In this document: one piece after another, positions 1 through 6,592 of the stretch
How positions within the stretch are numbered: the first letter of the stretch is position 1
Layout of the letters: every line of letters starts with the position of its first letter
Assembly (NCBI GenBank): GCA_905480405.1
Contig: CAJQQH010000074.1
Location: forward strand, 1-33,403
Length of the DNA stretch: 33,403 bases
Reading direction: 5' to 3'
From: an uncultured Polaribacter sp.
GTDB taxonomy: Bacteria; Bacteroidota; Bacteroidia; Flavobacteriales; Flavobacteriaceae
Made by a program: the position numbers and the translations under genes
The notes under the pieces: model-generated
The model's database searches: none
What the model saw: only the letters and a program-made list of their open reading frames with translations
What the model was told of the DNA's origin: nothing

Positions 1-221
1 ATTGTTATTTCTCCGATTTCAGGTAAAATTCTATTCCAAACAACTTTACGTTCCTGTTCTATTTCCATCCAAAAAAGTAGAGTAGGATAAAGTCCTTTGT
101 ACATATTGTTCGGATAAAGCTCTTCAAGTTTTTCGTCAAGCCAAAATCCGTCAATTTTTAGATTCAGAAAATCATCTGTTCCGTAGTCACTTTTATCTAT
201 TTCGGCTTTTATCGTATTCAT
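1..221 (-). CDS. Unrecognised protein, N-terminal 73 residues (cut by window edge)
   Basis: An open frame starts at the ATG complementary to 219-221 and runs off the left edge without a stop, giving 73 residues that begin MNTIKAEIDKSDYGTDDF. It has no signal peptide or membrane segment. It is acidic and aromatic-rich (GFWLDEKLEEL, then a Tyr-Pro-Asn-Asn-Met-Tyr stretch and Trp-Met-Glu). I know similar small flavobacterial proteins only as hypotheticals, so no function is assigned. It lies 154 bases beyond the arsenic operon on the same strand, where an arsenite efflux gene would often be, so it may mark the edge of an inserted segment. The start is the first ATG after the inverted repeat at 267-293. 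Confidence 0.6.
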   Translation of the reverse strand, partial: MNTIKAEIDKSDYGTDDFLNLKIDGFWLDEKLEELYPNNMYKGLYPTLLFWMEIEQERKVVWNRILPEIGEIT

Positions 222-266
222 TGGTTTTAATGACGCACAACTTGTTATATAGTAAGTTTTATTGTC

Positions 267-293
267 GATATCCCGTAAATAAGTCAGGATATC
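267..293. repeat. Inverted repeat upstream of the edge gene
   Basis: GATATCC at 267-273 is repeated inverted as GGATATC at 287-293 around a 13-base loop. It lies 46 bases upstream of the partial gene ending at 221. No T-run follows closely on either strand, so it is not a clear terminator. It could be an operator or the scar of an insertion; the sequence does not decide. Confidence 0.4.
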
Positions 294-375
294 ATGCTTT
301 TTTAGTTACTGTTATCTCGTAAAGATAATTTATTTATAGTAGTACCTAAAGTGCTTTTTACAAAAATAAAAGTTC

Positions 376-843
376 TTAACAACAACCAGAACCTGGTGCA
401 CAACTAGAACCTACAGATTCAGAAAATTTTAATTTTGGTTTTTGAGTAGGAATACCACAAGCATCTAATGCCAAACAAGCAGTAATTTTAGATGTTAATA
501 AAAAATTGGTTCCGTCAAACTCTAAATTATATTTACCAATTGTTTCTTTACCTTGGTATTCTACTTCAATTTCTAAATCATCAAACTTAAAAATCTTTTC
601 TGATAATTCTATAATGTGTACTAATTTTTCTGGATGTAACCTGTGATCATAATCGTTTTCTTCCCAAAGCTGAAAGTTAATTACAGTTTCGCTTCTTACT
701 TTACCTCCGCAATCTATAAAGTCTTTGGTAATTTTACCAACTTCTGTTACGTGAAAATGAGCCGGAACTAATTCTCCGTTTGGTAATTGGAATCCTATTT
801 TTTCTAAACCACTTAAATGATTTTTAATTTGTGATAATTTCAT
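376..843 (-). CDS. DUF6428 family protein of the ars operon
   Basis: A 155-residue soluble protein with no signal peptide. It matches the DUF6428 family, which in Bacteroidota is found mostly inside arsenic operons; its biochemical role is not established. The last residues, SCAPGSGCC, carry three cysteines including a vicinal pair at the very end, and an internal Cys pair lies near residues 124-130. Such thiols could bind As(III) or hand electrons to the reductase; that is inference. The start codon is 5 bases after the arsC stop, so it is almost certainly co-transcribed and probably translationally coupled. It is the last visible gene of the operon. Confidence 0.8.
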   Translation of the reverse strand: MKLSQIKNHLSGLEKIGFQLPNGELVPAHFHVTEVGKITKDFIDCGGKVRSETVINFQLWEENDYDHRLHPEKLVHIIELSEKIFKFDDLEIEVEYQGKETIGKYNLEFDGTNFLLTSKITACLALDACGIPTQKPKLKFSESVGSSCAPGSGCC

Positions 844-848
844 ACTAT

Positions 849-1460
849 TTATTTTTTAATTTGTGAGAATATGTATAACATTTCTGTTGCTATTTGTAAA
901 CTTCTTTCTTCATATTTTTCTGCTTGCTGCTCTGTATTGTCAAACAATTTTGGATCTTCATATGTAATTGGTATTCTTTTTTCTGCACCAGCAATAAATG
1001 GGCAATTTCCATCTGCGTGAGAACACGTCATAATAGCTGCAAACTCAGAAACAGGATTAAATACATTATCATATTTCTTAGAAAAAGCAATTATTGGGTG
1101 TGAGTTATCATCGAACTTAATTGCATAAATAGGATTGTTTACATCTGCAATTTTCTGAATTTCGAATCCTTGCTTTATTAAGGTTTCTCCAACTTTAGGA
1201 AACATCGCAGTAGCTTCTGTTCCGCCAGAATAAGTAGTTACATTACTTATATTAAAATTACTAGCCATTGTTTGCGCCCATATTTGACTTAAATGACTTC
1301 GCCTTGAATTGTGTGTACAAATAAAATTGATGTTTGCTGTTTTATTGGCATCAACTTTATCTTGAACAAAATTAATTAATGGTTGTAAAACCAGTTTTCT
1401 TTCTTCTGTAATTACATCAGTTTTTAATTCTGATATTACTTTTTTAATCTTTTGATTCAT
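849..1460 (-). CDS. arsC: Arsenate reductase, low-molecular-weight phosphatase fold
   Basis: A 203-residue protein of the low-molecular-weight tyrosine phosphatase / thioredoxin-type ArsC superfamily. The P-loop CX5R motif is visible as CTHNSRR (Cys48 to Arg54), and a DP pair near the C-terminus (Asp169-Pro170) fits the general acid. Cys146 and Cys153 (CSHADGNC) sit where the resolving cysteines of arsenate reductases would be expected. It is longer than classical ArsC (about 130-140 residues), with an N-terminal extension of some 40 residues, as seen in Bacteroidota members annotated as protein-tyrosine-phosphatase. Expected reaction: As(V) to As(III) in the cytoplasm. The neighbouring arsR and DUF6428 genes support the arsenic role over protein dephosphorylation. 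Confidence 0.85.
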   Translation of the reverse strand: MNQKIKKVISELKTDVITEERKLVLQPLINFVQDKVDANKTANINFICTHNSRRSHLSQIWAQTMASNFNISNVTTYSGGTEATAMFPKVGETLIKQGFEIQKIADVNNPIYAIKFDDNSHPIIAFSKKYDNVFNPVSEFAAIMTCSHADGNCPFIAGAEKRIPITYEDPKLFDNTEQQAEKYEERSLQIATEMLYIFSQIKK

Positions 1461-1482
1461 TTCTTGTTTTTTCTTTTATGTA

Positions 1483-1809
1483 TTAACAACAACTTCCTGT
1501 TGATTTTTTATTTAAAAACTGCCCCATTAAGTTTTGTATTTCTCCCCAATTTTTATCATGAATACAATAACAAACACTTGTACCTTCGATAGTTCCTTTT
1601 ATAATACCTACTTTTTTTAATTCTTTTAAATGCTGAGAAATAGTAGGTTGTGCTAAACCAATCTCTTTTACCAAATCTCCACAAACACAAGATTCTAATT
1701 TTATTAAAAACTCTAAAATTGCAACTCTAGCAGGATGTCCTAAAACTTTTGCTATTGCAGCTATCTTATTCTGCTCTTCTGTAAAAATTTCTGATTTCGT
1801 TAAACCCAT
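1483..1809 (-). CDS. arsR: ArsR/SmtB family metalloid-sensing repressor
   Basis: A 108-residue winged-helix repressor. It has the ArsR signature 'CVCGDLV' (Cys41, Cys43, the ELCVCDL-type As(III) site at the recognition-helix edge) and the helix-turn-helix 'LAQPTISQHLKEL'. Two further cysteine pairs are visible: VCYC (Cys80, Cys82) and the C-terminal Cys107-Cys108. Known ArsR proteins bind As(III) through three thiols and then leave the operator. The gene leads an operon with arsC (22-base gap) and DUF6428. A partly symmetric 16-bp element 13 bases upstream of its ATG is the likely operator, giving autorepression. Confidence 0.92.
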   Translation of the reverse strand: MGLTKSEIFTEEQNKIAAIAKVLGHPARVAILEFLIKLESCVCGDLVKEIGLAQPTISQHLKELKKVGIIKGTIEGTSVCYCIHDKNWGEIQNLMGQFLNKKSTGSCC

Positions 1810-1821
1810 CTTAATTTGTTT

Positions 1822-1837
1822 ATTGCAATATTACGAT
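1822..1837 (-). promoter_or_regulatory. Putative ArsR operator overlapping a -7-like element
   Basis: ATTGCAATATTACGAT is an imperfect palindrome (6 of 8 positions match between arms) immediately upstream of arsR. On the minus strand it contains TAATATTG, one mismatch from the Bacteroidota -7 element TAnnTTTG, so a repressor bound here would block the promoter. Assignment rests on position and symmetry only. Confidence 0.45.
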
Positions 1838-1862
1838 TAATGGTTTAAATAAAAAAGGATTT

Positions 1863-2774
1863 TTATTTATTTTTAGATAAATCAAACATATAGCCTACAG
1901 ATAAGTTAAAAAAACTTGTATTAGATAAAGCGTCTTCTGTAATGGTAGCATTAGGTAAATTTAGGTTATAACCCAATTCAAAATCCCAAGAATTAATAGT
2001 TAAAGAAACTGGTAAGTTAATTTGTGTATTCAATAGATCAAAAATATCAAAATTTGTAGTTTGTATAAACCTTTGTCCGTTAGACAAAATAATTTGTTCT
2101 GTAGATAAAGTTTGTTTTGCAATAATAAAATTGATACTTGGTCTAAAACGTACCCCTAAATTCTCTGTTCTTTTTAAAGTAAAATTAGCATAAGAATTAG
2201 AAACAATCTGGTAAGAATTATCTGTTCCATATATATAGGAGGCAGAAAGCGTGCTACCTAATGTTCTTTTTTTATTTCTAATACCAAGGCTAATATCTAA
2301 CGAATTTTTAAAATCATCGTAATTTTCAGAATAAAAATATTTAGTATAACCTATATTGTAAAGTACATTTTTCTTTGTTCCTATAGAATTAAAATAGCCT
2401 AAAGAAATACTTGTAAAATCCCAACTTGGTGCAAAATTTTCATAATAAATGCCGGAAATACTTGCATTAAAGCCCGAGGAATGATAATAAGAAACTTGTG
2501 GTATTAAGTTAAACTGATCTGTACCAGAATCTCTACCTGAAAAATAAGTATTACTATTATAAGAAACCGATGTATATAGAAAGTTATAAGAAGTATTACT
2601 TTCTATGAGTTCATCTAAAAAATATTGATCTTCAAAAAAAAGCTCATCTATTAAACCATCTAAATCTTCTAAACTTTCTTCTTGTGCGTAAGAACAAAAA
2701 GAGGTTGCCATTGAAAACAATAGCAACCCAAAAACCTTAATTGTGTTTTTAAATCTTATTAAAAGATACTTCAT
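1863..2774 (-). CDS. Outer-membrane beta-barrel protein of the ECF module
   Basis: A 303-residue exported protein. A basic N-terminus and hydrophobic stretch end in 'SYAQEE', a Sec signal peptide with cleavage after SYA. A very acidic linker follows (residues about 31-58), then alternating aromatic/polar strands ending in 'LSVGYMFDLSKNK', typical of an outer-membrane beta-barrel C-terminus. I cannot name the family, and substrate and function are unknown. It starts 13 bases downstream of the LTxxQ repeat gene and is the last gene of the sigma-factor cluster, so it is probably an output of the ECF response: a channel, or a barrel whose assembly is monitored. Confidence 0.65.
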   Translation of the reverse strand: MKYLLIRFKNTIKVFGLLLFSMATSFCSYAQEESLEDLDGLIDELFFEDQYFLDELIESNTSYNFLYTSVSYNSNTYFSGRDSGTDQFNLIPQVSYYHSSGFNASISGIYYENFAPSWDFTSISLGYFNSIGTKKNVLYNIGYTKYFYSENYDDFKNSLDISLGIRNKKRTLGSTLSASYIYGTDNSYQIVSNSYANFTLKRTENLGVRFRPSINFIIAKQTLSTEQIILSNGQRFIQTTNFDIFDLLNTQINLPVSLTINSWDFELGYNLNLPNATITEDALSNTSFFNLSVGYMFDLSKNK

Positions 2775-2787
2775 AAATAGTTAAAAA

Positions 2788-3255
2788 CTAATTTCTTTTT
2801 TTCTTACCGTTATTAGTTTTATTTATTCTTGGACCATCTTTAAGTTCTCCTCTATCTTTAGATGTTCTAATTTTATCAATCCGTTCTTTCAACATTTTCC
2901 TTTGTTCTCCCGTTAACGTTTTTCTAAAATTATCTCTAGCTTTTCTTAAACTAATTTGTTGCTTCTTTACCAAATTCTTTTGCTCTCTAGAAAAAGTAGC
3001 AACTAGTTGTTTTCTTAATTCTGCTTTAGAAATTGTTCTATCTCTTAAAATTACTAACTGCTCTTTGGTAAGCGAAGCTTTAAATGCATCTCTATTAGCT
3101 TTCATTACCAACTTTTCTTTCTCTAACAAACCTCTTTGTTGTATAGTTAACTCTTTCTTAATTACATTAAAATTAGAGTCTTGAGCAGAAATTATTGTAT
3201 TAAATAGCATCAAACTAATAAAGTTTAAGGTTAATAAGATGTTTTTTAATTCCAT
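2788..3255 (-). CDS. Basic exported LTxxQ repeat protein (Spy/CpxP-like)
   Basis: A 155-residue secreted protein with a Sec signal peptide ending at 'ISAQ' (about residue 25). The mature part is strongly basic and predicted helical. Four motifs of the form (L/F)(T/S)xxQ occur at residues 36-40 (LTIQQ), 62-66 (LTKEQ), 88-92 (FSREQ) and 114-118 (LTGEQ), spaced exactly 26 residues apart. LTxxQ motifs define the Spy/CpxP/CnrX-like family of periplasmic chaperones and stress sensors, which usually have two copies, so this looks like a tandem-repeat relative. No histidine-rich metal site is visible. It lies between the duplicated lipoprotein and the beta-barrel gene, 46 bases after the former. Family assignment is by motif only. 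Confidence 0.6.
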   Translation of the reverse strand: MELKNILLTLNFISLMLFNTIISAQDSNFNVIKKELTIQQRGLLEKEKLVMKANRDAFKASLTKEQLVILRDRTISKAELRKQLVATFSREQKNLVKKQQISLRKARDNFRKTLTGEQRKMLKERIDKIRTSKDRGELKDGPRINKTNNGKKKRN

Positions 3256-3301
3256 TTTAATAGTTTATGTACGCTAGAAAATCTAAAATACAAATTTATA
3301 A

Positions 3302-4168
3302 TTAACAAGCATCTTTTGCTGCTTGTTTTTCTGTTTCATCATTAATAGTTGCAGTTGTACCATCTTTATATTCGATATCTACTGGGTAATTTAGTGCTGG
3401 CTTTACAGTTGAATCTGGATTGTCCTTTCTCCATTCTCTAAGTAATTTAAAATCTGATCTTTCATTAACTTCAATTACAGAAGCATCTTCCATTGTAAAA
3501 CTCACTGGTAAAACTAATTTAAAACATTTTCTTTTATCTTTTCCTTTTTTACAAGAATCTTTAACTGTATCCAACTCATCTCTATCAATTAAAGTTTGTG
3601 TTGTACCATCTTCTAAAGTAACATCTACAGGAAAAACTAAATCTGGTCGTGTAGTTTCGTCTGGGTTTGCATCATACCATTCTCTAATTAAAGTCCAATC
3701 GTCTTTACTTGTTAATGTAATAGAAGTTGCATCTGGCATTATAAAATCTATAGGATATACAAAGTCAAAACAAGTATTTCTTCTCTTTTTTCTTCGCTCA
3801 TTTGTATCTGTTAATTGTCTACCTTCTAAAGAGAAAAAAACTTCACTCGTTTTTTCTTGTCTAGATTCGTTATCTGTAGCTACAGAAACTTTATAGCCTA
3901 ATCCGTTTGCTAAAAAAGCACTTTCTGCATAACTATCTGCTAATTCTTCTGTAAAAATAGTTTTTGATGCGGTAGGCAAACTAGTAATAGCAACAGCCGT
4001 TTTTGCAGCAACATCTATACTTTCTATTAAAGAAGTATCGTCTGACATTTCTACGCCTTCTGAATCTGAACAAGATGTAAATAATAAAGCTGATAAAATA
4101 AAAGCCGTTACTGTAAAAAATAGAATACTAGATTTAAAAATACGCTCTTTAGAAATTGAAGTTTTCAT
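3302..4168 (-). CDS. Lipoprotein with two 74-residue cysteine-bounded repeats
   Basis: A 288-residue protein. The hydrophobic N-terminus ends in the lipobox 'LLFTSC' (Cys33), so it is a lipoprotein. Two consecutive homologous repeats of exactly 74 residues span Cys133-Cys206 and Cys215-Cys288 (the last residue); each opens with CF, then YP/LPV..FxMxDA, a (R)EW..(A/D)NPD(E/S)T motif, (F/Y)PVD and DGTT, and closes in KD(S/A)C. The paired cysteines could form one disulfide per repeat. Related repeat lipoproteins are common in Flavobacteriia, without known function to my knowledge. The gene has its own ECF-type promoter about 40 bases upstream and probably also reads on into the LTxxQ and barrel genes. 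Confidence 0.6.
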   Translation of the reverse strand: MKTSISKERIFKSSILFFTVTAFILSALLFTSCSDSEGVEMSDDTSLIESIDVAAKTAVAITSLPTASKTIFTEELADSYAESAFLANGLGYKVSVATDNESRQEKTSEVFFSLEGRQLTDTNERRKKRRNTCFDFVYPIDFIMPDATSITLTSKDDWTLIREWYDANPDETTRPDLVFPVDVTLEDGTTQTLIDRDELDTVKDSCKKGKDKRKCFKLVLPVSFTMEDASVIEVNERSDFKLLREWRKDNPDSTVKPALNYPVDIEYKDGTTATINDETEKQAAKDAC

Positions 4169-4207
4169 AATAAGTTAAGTTTTTAATTAATAATTGTTTC
4201 TATTTAT

Positions 4208-4237
4208 TTAGAACTGCACTTTTTAAAATAGTTTGAA
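4208..4237 (-). promoter_or_regulatory. ECF-type promoter P3 (for the repeat lipoprotein)
   Basis: On the minus strand TTCAAACTAT (4237-4228) is followed after 15 bases by TCTAA (4212-4208). The same -35/-10 pair with identical spacing precedes the two upstream genes of the cluster. AAC in the -35 and TCTAA in the -10 are typical of ECF sigma promoters. It starts 4 bases after the stop of the anti-sigma candidate and leaves a leader of about 33 bases before the lipoprotein ATG at 4168. Confidence 0.72.
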
Positions 4238-4241
4238 AAAA

Positions 4242-4778
4242 TTATAAAATAATTGATTCAAACATTCCTTCATTTATATAATCATCTAATAATGTGTCTT
4301 CTACAAACAAAGAATCTAAAATTAAATTATCTAACTTTTGCTCAGAAAGTTCTGCTTTTACTAAAACCTCATTAAATAAAGTTGCATCTTCAAACGCATC
4401 TACTTCAGATTCTTCTATTAGTAAAGAGTTGATTAAAACATCTTCTGAAAAAGCTAAAGTTTCTATATTAATAATGTCTAAATCATTTTGATTGCTAGAA
4501 CTTTGCAACCAAACAGTTAAGCTTAGTATAAAAACTAAAGAAGCCGCAGCTATATATTTAAATTGAGGTTGCATCCAAAAGAGCTTCCCTTTTTTAGAAA
4601 TTACTTCTTCTGTTACATGTTCTTCTTTAATTTTATCTAAAATAGACATCTTAGATTTTACAAAATACCCTTCAGGTATATCTGTTCCTAAATACTTTTT
4701 ATGATGTTTAGAAATATCACCTTTTAAACCTTCTTTAAGAAAGCTTTGATTGTTGTTATTTTCTGTCGATTTTTTCAT
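4242..4778 (-). CDS. Single-pass membrane protein, candidate anti-sigma factor
   Basis: A 178-residue protein with a basic, helical cytoplasmic part (residues 1-73), one transmembrane helix (about 74-91, 'YIAAASLVFILSLTVWL') and an extracytoplasmic tail of about 85 residues holding some 20 Asp/Glu and only a few Lys. This topology, and its place directly after an ECF sigma gene, suggest an anti-sigma factor. The zinc anti-sigma motif HxxxCxxC is absent (there are no cysteines), so it would be an atypical one. The gene has its own ECF-type promoter with a very short leader. Alternative: a membrane-anchored accessory protein that does not bind the sigma factor. Confidence 0.6.
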   Translation of the reverse strand: MKKSTENNNNQSFLKEGLKGDISKHHKKYLGTDIPEGYFVKSKMSILDKIKEEHVTEEVISKKGKLFWMQPQFKYIAAASLVFILSLTVWLQSSSNQNDLDIINIETLAFSEDVLINSLLIEESEVDAFEDATLFNEVLVKAELSEQKLDNLILDSLFVEDTLLDDYINEGMFESIIL

Positions 4779-4788
4779 AATATATTAG

Positions 4789-4818
4789 TTAGACACTACT
4801 TTTTATAAATAGTTTGAA
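4789..4818 (-). promoter_or_regulatory. ECF-type promoter P2 (for the anti-sigma candidate)
   Basis: Minus-strand TTCAAACTAT (4818-4809), 15 bases, then TCTAA (4793-4789), the latter inside GTGTCTAA, which is shared with P1. It lies between the sigma stop (4820) and the next ATG (4778). With initiation 6-7 bases past the -10, the transcript would start only about 4-5 bases before the start codon, so it would be nearly leaderless. Confidence 0.75.
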
Positions 4819-4819
4819 T

Positions 4820-5359
4820 TTATAAAAATATTTTTTCTTCAATAATTTTTACTGCTGCGTAATAAGTAGATTTTAATGTACTTTCTGATATTTCTAATAT
4901 CTCAGAAATTTGTCGAAAACTCATATCATCAAAGTATTTCATATTAAAAACCAGTTTTTGCTTTTCTTTAAAACCGTTTATAATTTTATGTAGTTTTTGC
5001 TGAATTTCATCTCCATCTAAATAGGCATCTTCAAATAAAACTTCTAAATTAGATTCAGAAACTTCATCAATATTATCATACCTTTTTTTGTTATTTTTTT
5101 CTAGAAACCTAATAGACTCATTGTAAGCAATCCTATACATCCAAGTGTGTAAACTGCTTTTTCCTTCAAACTTTTGGATACTTTTATAAATTCTGATAAA
5201 GGTGTTTTGCAAAACATCATCAGCATTTTCATGTGTAGCTACAATCTTTCTAATATGCCAATACAAACGTTCTTGATAGGTATCAAGAAGCTCACTAAAA
5301 GCGCTATCTTTTAGTGTAGGATTTTTTAACTTAATTACAAGTTCTGCGTCTTTACTCAA
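4820..5359 (-). CDS. ECF-type RNA polymerase sigma factor
   Basis: A 179-residue sigma-70 family protein of ECF architecture: region 2 at about residues 22-92 (including 'ENADDVLQNTFIRIYKSI') and region 4 at about 125-175 with the helix-turn-helix 'SFRQISEILEISESTLKS'; regions 1 and 3 are absent. The only plausible start is TTG at 5359-5357. Upstream in frame there is a stop at 5381-5383 and no ATG or GTG. An ECF-type promoter lies about 22 bases upstream, and two more copies precede the next two genes, so it most likely autoregulates and drives the cluster down to 1863. The signal it senses is unknown; the exported partners point to an envelope signal. Confidence 0.9.
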   Translation of the reverse strand: MSKDAELVIKLKNPTLKDSAFSELLDTYQERLYWHIRKIVATHENADDVLQNTFIRIYKSIQKFEGKSSLHTWMYRIAYNESIRFLEKNNKKRYDNIDEVSESNLEVLFEDAYLDGDEIQQKLHKIINGFKEKQKLVFNMKYFDDMSFRQISEILEISESTLKSTYYAAVKIIEEKIFL

Positions 5360-5380
5360 ATATTGTTTGGTTGCTATTGT

Positions 5381-5410
5381 TTAGACACAAGGTAAAAAAA
5401 ATAGTTTGAA
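5381..5410 (-). promoter_or_regulatory. ECF-type promoter P1 (for the sigma gene)
   Basis: Minus-strand TTCAAACTAT (5410-5401), then 15 bases, then TCTAA (5385-5381) within GTGTCTAA. It is identical in both boxes to P2, which makes autoregulation likely. The predicted leader before the TTG start is about 15 bases. Confidence 0.75.
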
Positions 5411-5452
5411 TAAAATTCTAAATTATATTTTGGTTGCAAAAAAAAAAAAAAC

Positions 5453-6142
5453 TCAATCACCATAAGGGCAAGAGGCAAAATAATCTTGAATATTAAATTT
5501 TCTATCTTCAAAAAAAGAATCTAAAATTTTAAAATGCTTTATTCTATCAATTCTAAAGGCTCTATACTCCATTCTTAAATGACACCAAGCAATTAAAATC
5601 CATTTATTGTTTGTAGAATACATAGCGCAAGGTTCTATTTTTCTGAAAGTAATTGATGGATCATCTGCTTTTTGATAATTAATCTCTACATAATTAAAAC
5701 TAGTAATTGCTAATTGAATTTCTGACAAAGCATTACTAGAAATCTCCTCATATTCCCAATTAAAAACATGAATTTTATCGTTTAAAAGCTCACTTTTCTC
5801 TTGAATAGCACTTTTAAAAACCGATTTTATTTTTGTTAATGCGTTATTAAAATCATGTACAAAAGAAACATCTTTAGATTGATTTACAACATGTTGCGCA
5901 GTAATTAATGCGTTTGCTTCTTTTTCGGAAAACTGTACAGGTGCAACCGTATAATTATCCATTAAACTATATCCTTTTCCTTCAATAGTAAACACAGGAA
6001 TTCCTCCTTCTTCTAGTTTTTTAATATCTCTGTAAATAGTTCTTATACTAACATCATATTTTTTAGACAGTTCTGTTGCTGTTAATAATCGTTTCGATTT
6101 TAACATAGTAAGAATTGATATCAATCTAGATAGTTGCGACAT
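5453..6142 (-). CDS. YafY-type HTH/WYL transcriptional regulator
   Basis: A 229-residue cytoplasmic regulator. The N-terminal HTH_11 winged helix spans about residues 1-60 ('LTATELSKKYDVSIRTIYRDIKKL'), and a WYL ligand-sensing domain spans about 130-205, ending in the conserved 'YRAFRIDRIKHF' segment; the length is normal for the YafY group. It is the second gene of a pair with a VOC protein (46-base gap, shared promoter). A palindrome near that promoter is a candidate site for autoregulation. A run of 14 A/T pairs follows the stop. The inducer is unknown. Confidence 0.88.
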   Translation of the reverse strand: MSQLSRLISILTMLKSKRLLTATELSKKYDVSIRTIYRDIKKLEEGGIPVFTIEGKGYSLMDNYTVAPVQFSEKEANALITAQHVVNQSKDVSFVHDFNNALTKIKSVFKSAIQEKSELLNDKIHVFNWEYEEISSNALSEIQLAITSFNYVEINYQKADDPSITFRKIEPCAMYSTNNKWILIAWCHLRMEYRAFRIDRIKHFKILDSFFEDRKFNIQDYFASCPYGD

Positions 6143-6188
6143 AGAAAAACAAAGATAGCGAACCCAAAAGGATTCGCTAAATTAAAAA

Positions 6189-6566
6189 TTATTGCATAGA
6201 ATGTAACGCAACTCTATTACCTTCTGTATCTAAAAACTGAGCAATAAACCCGTTTTCATCAATATCCATTTTTGGCATAAATATTTTTCCTCCTGCTGCT
6301 TCTACTTTATTTAAAGCAACATTTAAATCTTCTCCCCCATTTAAATAAACTGTAGATCCGTCTGTAGATGGTTTCATTTCTGCCATTTCTACAATTGCAC
6401 CTCCTACTCCACCATTTTCCATGTCATAAGGAAACATTCCATATTTCATGTTTTTTTCTGGCATATGAAAATCAGAAATTTCTAAATCTAAAATTGTAGA
6501 ATAGAATTTTTTTGCTCTTTCGTAATCTAGTACAGGAATCTCAAACCAATTAATTGCATTTTTCAT
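6189..6566 (-). CDS. VOC (glyoxalase/bleomycin-resistance fold) family protein
   Basis: A 125-residue protein starting 'MKNAINWFEIPVLDYERAKKFYS', with the babbabb pattern of two VOC modules and ending 'FLDTEGNRVALHSMQ', as in the small VOC proteins of Bacteroidota. The closing Glu-Gly-Asn-Arg-Val segment is the family signature around a metal or substrate ligand. The substrate cannot be read from sequence. It heads an operon with the YafY/WYL regulator, a pairing commonly seen in bacteria, so it is probably the regulator's main output. Confidence 0.85.
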   Translation of the reverse strand: MKNAINWFEIPVLDYERAKKFYSTILDLEISDFHMPEKNMKYGMFPYDMENGGVGGAIVEMAEMKPSTDGSTVYLNGGEDLNVALNKVEAAGGKIFMPKMDIDENGFIAQFLDTEGNRVALHSMQ

Positions 6567-6592
6567 TTTATATGTTTTAAATTATTATACCA

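Noticed and set aside
222..260. Integron attC site
   Set aside because: The stretch resembles part of a cassette site, but the GTTRRRY and RYYYAAC core boxes are not both present, and no integrase is visible.
3420..3896. Open frame of 158 codons on the plus strand, opposite the repeat lipoprotein
   Set aside because: It is wholly antisense to a gene with a signal peptide, lipobox and exact internal repeats. Its own product is Ser/Lys-rich with no recognisable domain.
4242..4778. Zinc-type (ZAS) anti-sigma factor
   Set aside because: The protein has no cysteine and no HxxxCxxC motif, so only topology and position support an anti-sigma role.
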